This document shows, piece by piece, positions 33,502-44,192 of a DNA stretch of 64,000 nt. The notes beneath the pieces were generated by a model. The model saw only the letters and a list, made by a program, of their open reading frames with translations. It did not search any database and was not told the origin of the DNA. The position numbers and the translations under genes are program-made. The number at the start of each line of letters is the position of its first letter. The stretch's first letter is position 1. The stretch is taken from assembly GCF_905475465.1 (NCBI RefSeq), contig NC_062251.1, forward strand, positions 7,309,001-7,373,000. Direction: 5' to 3'. Source of the DNA: Pieris napi. Taxonomy: Eukaryota; Arthropoda; Insecta; Lepidoptera; Pieridae.

Positions 33502-35191
33502 CAAGTCGTCGGAAATATCTGCGAACCTGGCTTAATGACGTCATACAAACTGGAGAGATAGCAAAAAAATTGAAGATGTAAAAATAAAAAATATTTTATT
33601 TGTGTACTTATTTTTATTGATACTCGTACCTACTTGAAATTTACAAATACTTATTATTTACATTATTTAAAATTCAAATTATTTACAAATTTACAAATAA
33701 TACAAAGAAAAAGTAGCGAGGAAGAGAAAGTGGCGAAACTATTCTAGAAAAGCCTCGACACCAGACATGGTAGCGCTGTCGTTTTCGTCATCTTCTATAT
33801 TATCACTCAAAATGTTGTCTTCGGTTTCGCTGTCACTGTCTTCTCCTCCTAATGAAATTATTAATTCGCGTTCTTCATGTTCATATAATCTGTCATTATG
33901 CCAAAACTTATCTCTTAAGCGATCAACATGGTTGCATTCTTTTTTCCAATCTTCCGGGGTTATACTTTGGATCGGTGTTCTTGCAGCCATGTTTGCATTT
34001 CGTTTTTACGTGCACTGAAATTTGGCGGCTTATTTGCCTGCTTACTGTGATAGGGCGCGTTGTCCATGACAATTATTCCGTTGGGTGGAAGGTTCGGTAT
34101 CAATTTCTCTTTAATCCATTTGGTAAAATTGGACGCATCCATTTCGTCATGGTAATCACCGGTTGTTGATTTACACTTATATAGGAGCTCGGCTCCTTGT
34201 ATGAAACCGTTCTCATTACCTGCGTGTACCACAATCCAGCGCTGACCAGGAGAGTGATTTATTCGGACACTGGAATCACTACTATTTTGCCAACATTTTG
34301 AGACAGTATAGTGTGAATGTATCCAGGTTTCGTCGATAAATGTAACTGGTTTTTTTTCGGCACCACGTTCGTCATTTTCTTTCAGTCGCCTTGAATATTT
34401 TGCTCTCCAGGCTGCTATTTCAGGTCTTTGCACCAAAAAATCGCGTTTTCGTTTACATTTTTTAAAGCTGTACCCCAAATCATTTATTAGTATGTTTCTT
34501 AGGGCGTCTTTTTGGCCGGGAAAGTTGAGCTCCCGTTTTGCTATTGTAAGAATCTTTTTTAAAGTAGGTATTTCTTTTCTTGTGGTATAAAAACTTTCAA
34601 CCAAAGAGCGTATCGCGCATAAATCAAAATTATCTAGATCTATTTTCTTTTTGTATTTTTTACGCTTTTTCCCTGGTGTCGAGAGCTTGATAGTGTCCGT
34701 GGCAACTGAAGCTGAAGTACTAGGTTGTGGATGCTCACCATCTTCGAAGGACGTCATGTCTTCCTGAACATTCGCTGCTCGCGCTGTTTCTGTTTGTATT
34801 TTTTTTGCTTCACGTTTTATTGTCATTATTGTCGTTTTAGATAAACCAGTTGCAGCACAAGCCCTTTTTGTTGCTTGTTCAACCGGCACAGTGAAAGAGC
34901 CGTGTTTTTTTTCATTTTCAAAGAATTGGATTACTTTGAGCACTAAATTCCGCTCTGCACTATGTATAGTCCTACCCATCTTACATACAGCACTAAATAG
35001 GTAGTTTATGTAATATTTCACCAAACAGAGAAACAATAAACACTAAAATGCGATTACGAAAGCAAGAATAATACACGTGCGTCGGCGATTGCGTTGGCAA
35101 CGGTACTGGATAGGCGAAAACGGGGCGGGGTGCGGGGAAGCGCCAGGGGAAGCGCATTCCAGCGAGGTTCGCAGATATTTCCGACGGCTTG
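33502..35191. mobile_element. IS630/Tc1-like element, 1690 bp, TA target duplication
   Basis: The termini are 27-base inverted repeats, 33502-33528 and 35165-35191, differing at one position and beginning CAAGTCGTCGGAAATATCTG on the left. A TA dinucleotide flanks each end (33500-33501 and 35192-35193), the target duplication of the IS630/Tc1/mariner superfamily. The single transposase gene lies inside in minus orientation. Subterminal DNA on the right is GC-rich and contains AGCGCCAGGGGAAGCGC. The right end abuts the Harbinger element that starts at 35207. Confidence 0.9.
33739..34979 (-). pseudogene. IS630/Tc1-like (DDE_3) transposase with internal deletion
   Basis: The start is taken at 34979 (MGRTIHSAERN); an upstream ATG at 35036 is also in frame. 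The order is an N-terminal helix-turn-helix (ATGLSKTTIMTIKREAKK), a basic stretch (GKKRKKYKKK), a second HTH-like region, then FIDETWIHSHYTVSKCWQ with the first catalytic Asp and IIVMDNAPYHS with the second. After LQEHRSKV the frame stops at 33960. One frame over, it resumes with ITPEDWKKEC and an acidic tail ending at 33739. The region between, which should carry the third acidic residue, is missing, so about 70 residues were lost and the enzyme cannot work. Confidence 0.85.
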
Positions 35192-35476
35192 TATTTATAA
35201 TATTAAGGGTCCGTTCACACAGACCGGCTCGGAGAGCATCGGCCTGCTTTTTTCTTTTCACACAGACCGGGTCGTATACGCTTGGAATTGGCCGGAGCGG
35301 AGCCGCCAACTATTTCACATCGACCGGCTGGAAGAGATCTGAAAGCGGGTGCGGTTGGATGTGCTCGGAGCCGGTCGGATGCGCTCGGAGTCGGGTGGAT
35401 ACACTACAAAGGCAGTGCCAGTATTCCGCGCAGTCTAAGTTTTGTTTTCGGTGTGTTAACGTGTGCTTTTCGAAAC

Positions 35477-37440
35477 ATGGATTTAGATAGCTCCGACGAA
35501 GAAATATATTTGTTAGCAAGATTACTTGAAATAGAACATAGGAAACGTAAGCGCAAGCGGAAACAAATATGGGTAAAACATATTTGGAAAAACAGACTAA
35601 TCCATGGGGAGTTTCACACCATTTTCGAGGAATTGAAGAGAGATAGCCTAAAATTTTATGAGTATTATCGTATGGAATATTGGCAATTTTTGAAATTGAC
35701 AGATTTGTTAAGAGTACATATAACAAAAAAGACTACAAATTATCGTTGCACCATTACAGCCGAAGAAAGGTTAACGGTAACTTTAAGGTAAATAAAAAAC
35801 AATTATTTATACTAATCATGTTATTTAGATCACAAAATCACAGCCCTCCATTTATTAAGCATTGTTTACGTTAATGAAATGTAAATTACTTATACTAATC
35901 ATGTTAAATAACACAAACATCTAAATAGATCACAAAATCACAGCCCTCCATTTATTAAGCATTATTTACGTTAATGAAATGTAATTAAATAGTACAGATT
36001 TGTGTGTGTTTAATTATTATTATTATAATTATTATTGTTTTTGATTGTTTATTATTTTGTATTTTGTGTGCTGGTATTGTACCCGTAAGTAGTCTGATCT
36101 GGATAGTTTTGAGGAATATAGGTTTCGTTTGACACTAGGTAAGTAGATTGATTAGTCGATGGCGGTGAATTTATAGACAAAGAATAATTCAAATCTGTAC
36201 TATTTTCATACAGACTTAATTCAGCTTCATTAACAATGTTAAACACGCGCCTTTTAATTCGTGCTTGGACTTCTTTTGGGAATGTTTCCACTGTATCTGA
36301 CATAGACAAAAAAAAATTACGTAATGCCTTGTCACGGGGTGTAGTATTTCTTTTTTCTTCAAGATACTCTTCGAAAACCGTAGCAACATCTTTGCTTAAG
36401 CGTGGTCTCTTTTTCGAGCCAGAAGTACTTGCAAGCGATTCAACTTCAGAATGGTCAGAACGTTTAGATGATGTCGATGGTGGTGGTATTGGTGTGCCAG
36501 GCTCTGAATCATCCGATGATAATGTTACATTAGATATTTGGTTTCGATTGCGAAAAAATGGTATTATAAAAGAAAGTTCTTTTTCAAATTTTATCAATTT
36601 GGACGTAGTTGCACCATCGCCACTCTTGCCTTTTCGGTTATAATAGGCTTTTCTGAAGTTATCTCGCAGTTTCTTCCAACGATCCTGGCACTGCGTCACT
36701 GGAAAGAACAGAAATGAAAAATTAATAACATAACTCTTTTTTATTTTATAGTTCGTTTTGGTACGGCAGTCTTATATTTCTATTTTGTGTGTTTGTTTTA
36801 TTTTTACAGATTCCTCATCACTGGTTGCAGTTTCAAAAACTTGTCATTTAATTTTCGAATGGGAATTTCTACAGTTCATTCAATTATTCATGAGACAATC
36901 AGAGTAATTTGTGATGTTTTGATGCCCATAGTTATGCAGATGCCAGATGAAGAAATGTGGGAAAAGGTTTCACGTGATTTCTTTAATATTTGGAATTTTC
37001 CTAACTGTTTGGGCGCTATAGACGGAAAGCATGTCAATATACAGGCACCAGATAATAGTGGAAGCTTATACTATAATTATAAAAACTTTTTCAGTACAGT
37101 GTTACTAGCTGTGGTCGACGCGAAATACAGTTTTTTAATTGTTGATGTCGGATCATATGGTAAAAATAGCGACGGCGGAATTTTACAGAATTCAAAATTT
37201 TGGAAAAAACTCAACACCAATAAGTTAAAGCTGCCCCCAAATAAACCTCTACCTAGTACCACTGAAAGCTTACCACATGTTTTTATAGGAGACGAGGCAT
37301 TTCCTTTGAGCAATAATATATTGCGGCCGTATCCAAGAGAACAAGCAAGAACAGAATTATCAAAAAAAGTATTTAATCTGCGTTTAAGCAGGGCAAGAAA
37401 AGTCGTAGAATGTGCATTTGGAATGCTAACTCAAAGATTT
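35477..37440 (+). pseudogene. PIF/Harbinger transposase, two exons, C-terminus replaced (copy 2)
   Basis: Exon 1 (35477-35787) starts MDLDSSDEE, carries a basic stretch and ends TAEERLTVTLR. The intron is 35788-36809, and exon 2 (36810 on) continues FLITGCSFKNLSFNFRMGIS with matching phase (AG plus A). Nuclease motifs follow: CLGAIDGKHVNI (first Asp), SLYYNYKNFFSTVLLAV, FIGDEAFPL (second Asp), RARKVVECAFG (Glu). After MLTQRF the frame runs into unrelated DNA and stops at 37497, so roughly the last 60 residues are lost. The intron contains a complete opposite-strand exon of the accessory gene. Confidence 0.87.
36052..36698 (-). pseudogene. MADF-BESS protein, second exon (Harbinger accessory ORF, copy 2)
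   Basis: The exon starts after a TTTCCAG acceptor (36698) with two bases completing a codon and then TQCQDRWKKLRDNFRKAYYN, the second half of a MADF domain. A Ser/Pro-rich linker follows, then DKALRNFFLSMSDTVETFPK, a typical BESS motif used for protein-protein contact, and a Tyr/Thr/Asn-rich tail to the stop at 36052. Exon 1 is not to the right within this element. Copy 1 has it downstream of the transposase stop (27469-27298), with compatible phase 1. The intact gene therefore would have spanned transposase exon 2 in its own intron. Confidence 0.8.
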
Positions 37441-37581
37441 GAATTTGACGCGCCTCGATTGTCCGGACATCGAAGGGGGTTCGGGCGTATTTGGTAAATT
37501 CCTTTTACGTGCAGATGGACGCACGTTTTTTTGCTTCTCTGGCGTTGAAGCAGGCTGACTTGAATCAGATGCTGGTTAGTA

Positions 37582-37785
37582 TTTTCTATTACTTCTCAAT
37601 GTCCTTACTAAATGTGTCTTTCTTTTACGCATTCGCAGTGCAAGTGGAACATGTGTGTAATAGTTATCTGTGTACATGGTCCTGCCCTCATTGAAAAGAC
37701 CCTCTGCCAAAGATAGTACTACCTTTTCTGAGACTTTATGTTCCCTCGATTTACCGCAATATACAATTAGGTTCCATGTGTAGCC
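37582..37785 (-). pseudogene. piggyBac transposase fragment
   Basis: The minus strand reads GYTWNLIVYCGKS, LAEGLFNEGRTMYTDNYYTH with a catalytic-region Asp in the YTDNYYT motif, then VPLALRMRKRKTHLV and RTLRSNRKY before a stop. This is the middle of a piggyBac transposase. After the stop, the frame reads on as PASDSSQPASTPEKQK, of unknown origin. Flanking TTAA and the element ends are absent. Confidence 0.75.
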
Positions 37786-37989
37786 TTTCTCAGTATGAGT
37801 TTGAACACTTTAATTCCATATTTGGCCTCAAAGCATGTAAGTTTAAGCATGCACCTATAAGTTTTGTTAATTTTACTTATTTTGAAAGGACTTCAGTAGT
37901 CCTTTGGTGGGCGGCTTATGGTGATTCTATTTTGCAATTTAAATCTAAAAATATGTAGTCTCAATTATTTTAACGATGAAATTTAGTTG

Positions 37990-38960
37990 CCAATATACAT
38001 TTGTGAAGTAAAGACGTGTTTCTCTAAACGATCCGCCGGCACGATACAAACTAGACCTTGCGACCTAACCAATGATAAAAGTCCGTTCATTGTCCAAGTC
38101 TCCCGGGAAGTAGACGACCCATCTTCCAGAGCTTCTTTACGTGCTATTACATTCGGTCAGTTTATGCATAAGGACAAAATTAGTTCTTCAAAGATTGGTA
38201 CGCGAAGCCACTGAAATAAAAAAACACCCTAATTTCAATAGAGAAGACGGCCTAAAATTGTCAAACACCTGGGATCCAATAATATCCAAATTAAAATCTC
38301 AAGAAAAACAATCCGCGAAAATAGATCACACTCGTTGGATTAGTCGATACCAACTCCGGGGAAATAAATACAGATAATGCAACTTTCTCTAGAGCTGTGA
38401 TACTTTTTGACATCCCACACCTTTTGTCTTCAGTCACCGTGACCACGCACGCTGTAAAGCACGCGAAACGTCGGATAAATTTAAAATTATGTTAAATAAT
38501 TGTAAATTTCTAATAATACATAACTTTAATCCGGTTAAAAAGTTTTTTCTTTAAAATTAGTTCTGTCATACACGATTGCGTAAAAAATGTAGGCCGTAAC
38601 AAAATTAGCGTTGAGTTCTCTTCTGCTGAAGCTGCCAACAACTTTCTTCAAAGCTATTATCCCTTCTTATAACATAACCAGAATGGGGTTGGTCAGAGGT
38701 GTAGCAGTGGACTTGTCAATGGACGAACTCGTCATTAAAGCTTCTTCCTCGATGTGGTGAGGTATTATTGTCAAGGCGACTGAACCGAAAATCAGTTACT
38801 GAGGGTGTCACCACCTGGGTGCCTACCCAATCTGCCGTCCTGACCTTCAGGGGGCAAATGCTCCCTGCTAAGGTTTACTCTTACCACACTTCCCTCCCTG
38901 TCGAAACCTACAAACTTCCAACCATACAGTGCCTGAACTGCTGCTATGTTAGTCTCAGTC
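37990..38960 (+). pseudogene. LINE ORF1 relic with a Penelope-like C-terminal patch
   Basis: ORF1-type blocks appear in order over several frames: FIVQVSREV and LRAITFGQFMHKDKI (about 38080-38180), then VKNVGRNKISVEFSSAEAAN (about 38575-38640), then RMGLVRGVAVDLSMDELVIK, WVPTQSAVLTFRGQMLPAKV and LPTIQCLNCC. Between the first and second blocks (about 38190-38380) is LVREATEIKKHPNFNREDGL, a C-terminal signature I associate with Penelope-like elements. It may be an inserted scrap. The product, a nucleic-acid-binding ORF1 protein, is clearly dead. Confidence 0.6.
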
Positions 38961-39448
38961 CACGCGCCGTGGCGACCGGATCATTTTTAACGCGCTCCCG
39001 ACCGAAACAAGTGTTTTATCAGTGAAAAAATAGCTAAAAATAAGTGTTATACATCAAAAGAAGAGCAACACAGTGGTGCTTTTGTATTTTTGATACGAGT
39101 TCTGTATAAAAAGATATAAGTGCGTTTCTGGAGGAAAAACTAAAAGTGATTGCGGCTCGAAATCTAAATCGATGACCCATTGTTTTTAAGTGTTTATTAA
39201 AGGTGTTAAAAAGGTGATTAAAACAATATTAAAATATAAAAAATCCATTGAGCAGTTTTGGAGAAATTTGAAGTTCTACCTCTACAACATAGAAAAAGTT
39301 GCCCTTCAGCCATTTGTGGAAAGCTCTTTGAAAGAGCTTTCCAACGCCATATCGCACAACAATCTTCGACAAAGGAGTCTATGATACTCTTCGGCAACTA
39401 ACCAAATCCTCCCCGCTCAAAGCGGAAAATGAAAAACGACTCGACCCA

Positions 39449-40182
39449 ATGATTATTATAAAGGGAATTAATAAATCAACACCAGAAGAAGAAGTAATCG
39501 ACACAATTCGGGATCAAAATCCCGAACTGACCAACGAAAAATTCTCCATTAAATTCCGCCGTAATAATCGCAACAACCTTTTCAACCTTGTTCTCTCAAC
39601 CTCCCCCTCCGCTTTGCGCAAGTTTGTCGAAATGGGCCACGTCGCTATTTCTTATCTATACGAGTATGTACACTGCTCTAATTTTTCACCTTTTCTCCAG
39701 TGTAGACATTGTCTTAACTTTGGGCACACCAGAGGCAGATGCCCTGCGCCCCCACCTGCGCTAAATGTGCCGGTCAACATGACACCATTGAATGTAAATC
39801 TACTGAAACCAGCTCACACATAAACACCAGTGTTAACGCCACGACACGTGAGTATGTTTCCGCCTCAACGCGTGACACGGGTCACCAGACCTTTCAAAGA
39901 CAAAACCACATTCATTCACCTATATATGTGCAGTCCCAGTTGGAGTACGCCTGTCCAATCTGCAATCCCTATTACACTATATATGTCACAAAACTGGAGG
40001 ATGTACAAAATAAAGTTTTACATGTTTTAAATTATCACATGAATGGTGGTAGGGCTAAATACAAGGAACTTAAAAAAAAATTACTTTCTTTGAGTACTAG
40101 GCTTACGCCTTTGATAGATTGTGTCACTATAAGAAAAATATGTGTACATGAACTAACTTGTTCAGATCTCTTGAACTCTTAA
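39449..40182 (+). pseudogene. LINE ORF1 (zinc-knuckle) joined to the C-terminus of a reverse transcriptase
   Basis: ORF1 starts at 39449 (MIIIKGINKSTPEEE) and leads to CRHCLNFGHTRGRC, a zinc knuckle. One base out of frame, from 39739, the second knuckle CAKCAGQHDTIEC follows. Shortly after (about 39925) the same frame turns into LEYACPICNPYYTIYVTKLE and VQNKVLHVLNYH, a block normally found near the C-terminus of jockey-type reverse transcriptases. The entire endonuclease and most of the RT are therefore deleted between the two parts. The GC-rich stretch at about 38960-39030 looks like the 5' UTR of such an element. Confidence 0.7.
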
Positions 40183-40187
40183 CATTC

Positions 40188-40300
40188 AAGTGGTGAAGGA
40201 AAAACAAGTGAGGCTCGTGCTAAATTTCGGTTATGTTTTGCTTGTAGTGAGGACAAAGTGACTGACATGAGGCCTTGTTCTTTCAGGTCAGAGATTAAAG
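40188..40300. repeat. Dispersed ~100-bp repeat, copy A
   Basis: The stretch beginning CAAGTGGTGAAGGAAAAACA and ending GACATGAGGCCTTGTT is repeated at 57007-57102 with few differences. No coding role is seen. Confidence 0.75.
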
Positions 40301-40439
40301 AGGTGAAACTGTCTGCACTACTACGCCCTCTCATATTGTACAGTTTTTTTGGGCGGGAACTCCAAAAAGAGCGCGCGTACATTTTAAGTTCTTATTAATT
40401 TTAAAATAAATAGCAGAATTTAGAAGTAGTGACTTAGAA

Positions 40440-41098
40440 ATGGAGGGTAACGAGTGGGGCGGGGATAACCCGCCCACCTCAAATAAACGTCCTCGCGTGG
40501 AGGATCGTGGTGATGACCCCAAGGCGGACTCTGGCGTTGGCGGTGAGCGTAATGACTCTTATTTACCGTTTTACAAACCAAATTATAAAAGACTGTATCC
40601 GGAGAACTCTGCTAATACCGACTTTAAAGTATTTGTCGATGCAAGAAGAAATAAGGACAGACTGGGCAACAAGAGCCCCATTTACTTAAACCACAATTTT
40701 GCAACTGAAGTTAAAGGTGTGACGGCAATTCAAAGAGTGAAAGCCAGTAAAATTGCAATTATTTTTAAACAGTATAATACAGCAAATAACTTTATACCAA
40801 TTCATATTTTTTTTTAATACGAAATGAAAGTTTTCATTCCTGCTGCGCAGATTGAAAAGACAGGAATCATAAAATTTGTTCCGACTAACATTTCCAATAT
40901 TACATATAGTTGTACAGTAGGCTATCATCAATATACGAAATTATTGCGATCAGAAGACTTACAAAGACAGTAGGGCATGAGTATGTTCCTTTACAAACTG
41001 TAAGCATTACTTTTCTATCTAATATTCTACCAGATAATATACAATACGACTTATTCTCTATCCCACAAAAAACAGTGTTCAGCAAAAATCAATGTTAA
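40440..41098 (+). pseudogene. LINE ORF1 (gag-like) N-terminal two thirds
   Basis: The frame starts at ATG 40440 (MEGNEWGGDN), with an acidic/basic leader, then NTDFKVFVDARRNKDRLGNK, VKGVTAIQRVKASKIAIIFK. A T-run shift at about 40815 follows. The rest continues in other frames as MKVFIPAAQIEKTGIIKFVP and YVPLQTVSITFLSNILPDNI, ending at 41098 before any zinc knuckle. It is a gag-like ORF1 of a lepidopteran LINE; the copy is 3'-truncated and shifted. Confidence 0.7.
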
Positions 41099-41642
41099 TA
41101 ATTATGAAATATTTTAATTATAAAAATATATGATCACTATAAAATCATTTTTAACTTAGTTTTATTAAACACATGACATTTCTAGACGTCTATTTATACT
41201 TCAAAAATAAAAATAGTAGTTTATCTGTCATAATTTTAAATCAATTGTGAAAAATAAACGTCAAAATGCGCCGCACAGGTTTATCTATAGTAAGTTTTAT
41301 TTTATTTTTATGTTTGTACTCCTAAATATGCAGGTTTTTAATAAAATACACATGCCTAAATGTTTGTTTTAACACATTTTTATATATATGCTGTTGTCGC
41401 TATGAGAATTAGTATGTTTTTGCCGTGTTTTTTACTAACGTATATATATAATACAATACCTATACAATGCCGCAGTTGCAGTAATTTACCTTTCGTTGAT
41501 GGTGTATAGAATAATATACATTGCTAACTGCACGGAATGAATATTTTAATGGACTTTACTATAAAAATTAAATTGCAAGTATGTCTGTCTTATATATTAA
41601 ACCAATTTTATTACAATTTAAAAGACAGTTGAACTTATGTTT

Positions 41643-41760
41643 GACTGCCTCGTTGATATAGTGGTTGTAGAAAGCTACACACAAAGTTGGGGTTCGATTC
41701 CCACAAAAAATACACATATTATTATTACTGAAATACTACATAACTGATATATAAATATAT
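41643..41760 (+). mobile_element. tRNA-derived SINE head
   Basis: The A-box-like TGATATAGTGGTTGTA and the B-box GGTTCGATTCCC are correctly spaced, followed by an AT-rich tail. It is short, and no target duplication was identified. The preceding 41099-41640 is AT-rich and contains a palindrome at 41502-41524. Confidence 0.55.
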
Positions 41761-41879
41761 ATCTATAATACAATATGGTTTGGCTTTACTATAACGTTGG
41801 GTTTTTTGCATGTTTCTTTTGCTTTGGGTTTAGACTGCTATAAATTATGTTGAGGGAAAATTATGGTATATTTAGTTTA

Positions 41880-42974
41880 GGAACAATCAGACAAAATACA
41901 AAATAGACTCAAAGATGCTGCTACTAACCTGCTAACTGAAAAGGCTTTGAAAAAGAAAGAATTATTATATACTTAGTATTGTCAAGTGGGTTGATAATAA
42001 ACAGGTCACATTGGTGAGTTCTTATGATGATGCATACCCTGTCGAAAATATAAAACGATTCGGCAAAGAAGCAAAATCTCGTGTTGATGTAAAATGTCCT
42101 AAAATTGTTAAAGACTATAATCGTCACATGAGAGGTGTCGATTTGGCAGACATGCTGATTGCATTATATCGCACTGGAATAAGATGGCACAGGTGGTATA
42201 TGAAAATTTTCTCGCAGCTTTTGAATATACTCGTAGGCATCAACAACGCTTGGCTTTACGTCACAGACATAACAAAATGATAAACACCACTAGAAAGCAG
42301 GATCGTCTAGAATATTTTAGGTATGAAATCTACAGTGGCCTACCGAAACGAGGTCGAAAGATTTGAGTGAAAAATTTAGACGTAATACCGGACAAAGCAA
42401 ATATAAAAAGCGGTATCTGAACGACCATGCGATGATGTCCGGTGTGACAAATATGATCATTGGCCGCAAATAACCGGATATAAGAGGTGTAAGTACTGCA
42501 AAGTTGGCCAGGCAAGTACGATGTGAACAAAATGTAAGGTTCATCTTTGTTACGTGAAGAATCGAAAATGTTTTTTGGAGTACCACTGCAAGCAATAGGG
42601 TCTCTGAATTATTAAATTACGATTATTTTGTTGTTCAAGAAAGATTAATTTTATTAAACATTTTATTTCCACCAAGACAGTTATTTTTATTTTAAATCAT
42701 GTTATTTACAATAATCTTTTGGTATATATTAAAAACTACTAGTAACATTTCAACTCTACCTAAACATACCAATGTATAGCATAATATACATTCCTGAAAA
42801 TGCGATAATCACTGTACGTGTAGCAATGTATAGAATAGTATACATCTTGTTTTTCCAAAATTTTCATGTCACGTTTTTTTTATTTATTTTTTTGATGATT
42901 TTTATGCCCCAAAGAAGCTACCTATATATTTTTTTTTGCTTTTCTTCTAAAAAAGAATCTTGCCGCGATAAGGG
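41880..42974 (+). pseudogene. piggyBac element, 3' half with right terminus
   Basis: Frames from about 41900 read LKDAATNLLTEKALKKK, then KWVDNKQVTLVSSYDD, VKCPKIVKDYNRHMRGVDLA and WHRWYMKIFSQLLNI, the C-terminal half of a piggyBac transposase. The usual Cys-rich tail follows at 42480-42597 (CKYCKVGQAST, then TKCKVHLCYVKNRKCFLEYH), interrupted by a TGA where a Cys is expected. The sequence ends GCCGCGATAAGGG at 42974 followed by TTAA (42975-42978), as expected for a piggyBac end. Two imperfect palindromes lie in the 3' region (42772-42792, 42823-42846). No left end was found. Confidence 0.75.
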
Positions 42975-43089
42975 TTAAGAAAGTCTTGTGTTAAGTGTTA
43001 AATTGATTTCTATAAACAAAGTGCGACCAAAGTCGATTTTGACATTTTTTTGATGATTTTATTTGGATTTTTTTTTATCAAGAAAAAAC

Positions 43090-43740
43090 TTTTCCCGGAA
43101 AGGAGGTGGCACTACTTCACTGAAACTTCAAAGAACTTTTGGAACAAAATAAGCAACTAAAAACTCAAACATCCAGACACCTTTACAAAAGTGTCAAAAA
43201 CAGAATATTATTAACAGATTTTTTTGAAAAATAATACGAGTAGTACCTGGGATGATAGTAATGCCAAACAAAAAGAAATGGATAGATTGGTGGCCGAAAT
43301 GATTTCGTTACAAAACTTGCCATTTAGTTTTGTGGAAGGTGTGGGGTTTAAAAGAGTAATGCAGGCAGCATTACCTCGTTATCATCGGAAGGTTAAATCA
43401 AAAAATCGGAGGTTTTGGAATCATAGCGAATAATTTGAACAATATTTTGAAAGACTGGAAATTAAGCTCGGAATCAGTTCATTGTATTTTACGCGACAGA
43501 GGTTCTATTATGAAAATGGCTAATTTCACTGATGCTAACTGTACTATTCATCAACTACAATTGTGTGTTCGATCGGCGATGGAAAGCGAAGAATATCTCT
43601 TGCCAGTGATTACAAAGTGCAAAAAAATTGCGACTGACTTCAATAATTCTTTAATTGCTCATAATGAATTGAAGCATATTCAAATCGAAAGATTGAACCA
43701 ATCAGAACTAAGTATTCTTCAGGAATGTTCCACTCGGTAA
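43090..43740 (+). pseudogene. hAT (ZBED-type) transposase fragment
   Basis: After a decayed BED-finger remnant (about 43100-43200) the frame from 43224 reads LVAEMISLQNLPFSFVEGVG, typical of the start of ZBED-type hAT transposases. It stops at 43432. The next frame (43435-43740) reads ANCTIHQLQLCVRSAMESEE and VITKCKKIATDFNNS, a block that should lie about 150 residues further on. The catalytic first Asp region between them has been deleted. Confidence 0.7.
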
Positions 43741-43873
43741 GTTTTTTAAACTAAAATATTCATGCAATGAAACCTATTAGGTACCTATGTATAGATATTT
43801 TTTTTGTTTTATTAATTTTGACCCTAGTTTTATTTTTAATTTTTAATGTGCTGGAAAATAAGGGGTTGGGTCG

Positions 43874-44192
43874 TTGAAAGCGATAGCGGGTACCAAATCC
43901 GATGGAGAAATGGACGAACAAGAAGATACTCTAGTGGGGGAGGAAGCACAGAGCGGCCTGGAGGAAAGTCTGGAGAGCTGGAAGGATCAGTATATCCAGT
44001 CAGTACGTATACCACAAAACATGAAAACTAAAAATCAGGCCGATGCTGTGCTAACCAAAATATCAAAAAAACTCGATGAGCCGAGACAACCCCCAATACA
44101 ACCACAAAAATATGCAAGTTTTGGACAACATGTGGCTGAAAAAATGAGGAGCTTGCCCCCAAATGTCGCAATACATTGCGAAAAATTATAAG
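43874..44192 (+). pseudogene. MADF/BESS-type accessory protein, C-terminal part
   Basis: The open frame carries an acidic leader, SLESWKDQYIQSVRI, and a final YASFGQHVAEKMRSLPPNVA block that resembles the BESS-like C-terminal motif of Harbinger-associated MADF proteins. It ends immediately after with CEKL, where the family continues. No transposase neighbours it. Assignment is by pattern only. Confidence 0.4.

Larger units (their letters stand above)
35207..37440. mobile_element. PIF/Harbinger element copy 2, right end lost
   Basis: The left end begins GGGTCCGTTCACACAGACCG after TAA (35204-35206), followed by GC-rich subterminal DNA with repeated CCGG/GCTCGGAG motifs up to about 35410. Inside are both exons of a transposase (+) and, in its intron on the other strand, a MADF-BESS exon. 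An 80-90-base block is duplicated in tandem in the intron (about 35820-35985). Harbinger similarity ends near 37440, where piggyBac-related sequence takes over, so the right TIR is absent. Confidence 0.8.

Noticed and set aside
35077..35490. Overlapping plus-strand frames of 80-170 codons around 35.1-35.8 kb
   Set aside because: Most of their length is GC-rich terminal DNA of two elements; only the part from ATG 35477 is protein-like.
36236..36643. Plus-strand 135-codon frame inside Harbinger copy 2
   Set aside because: It is antisense to the MADF-BESS exon, which has clear domain motifs.
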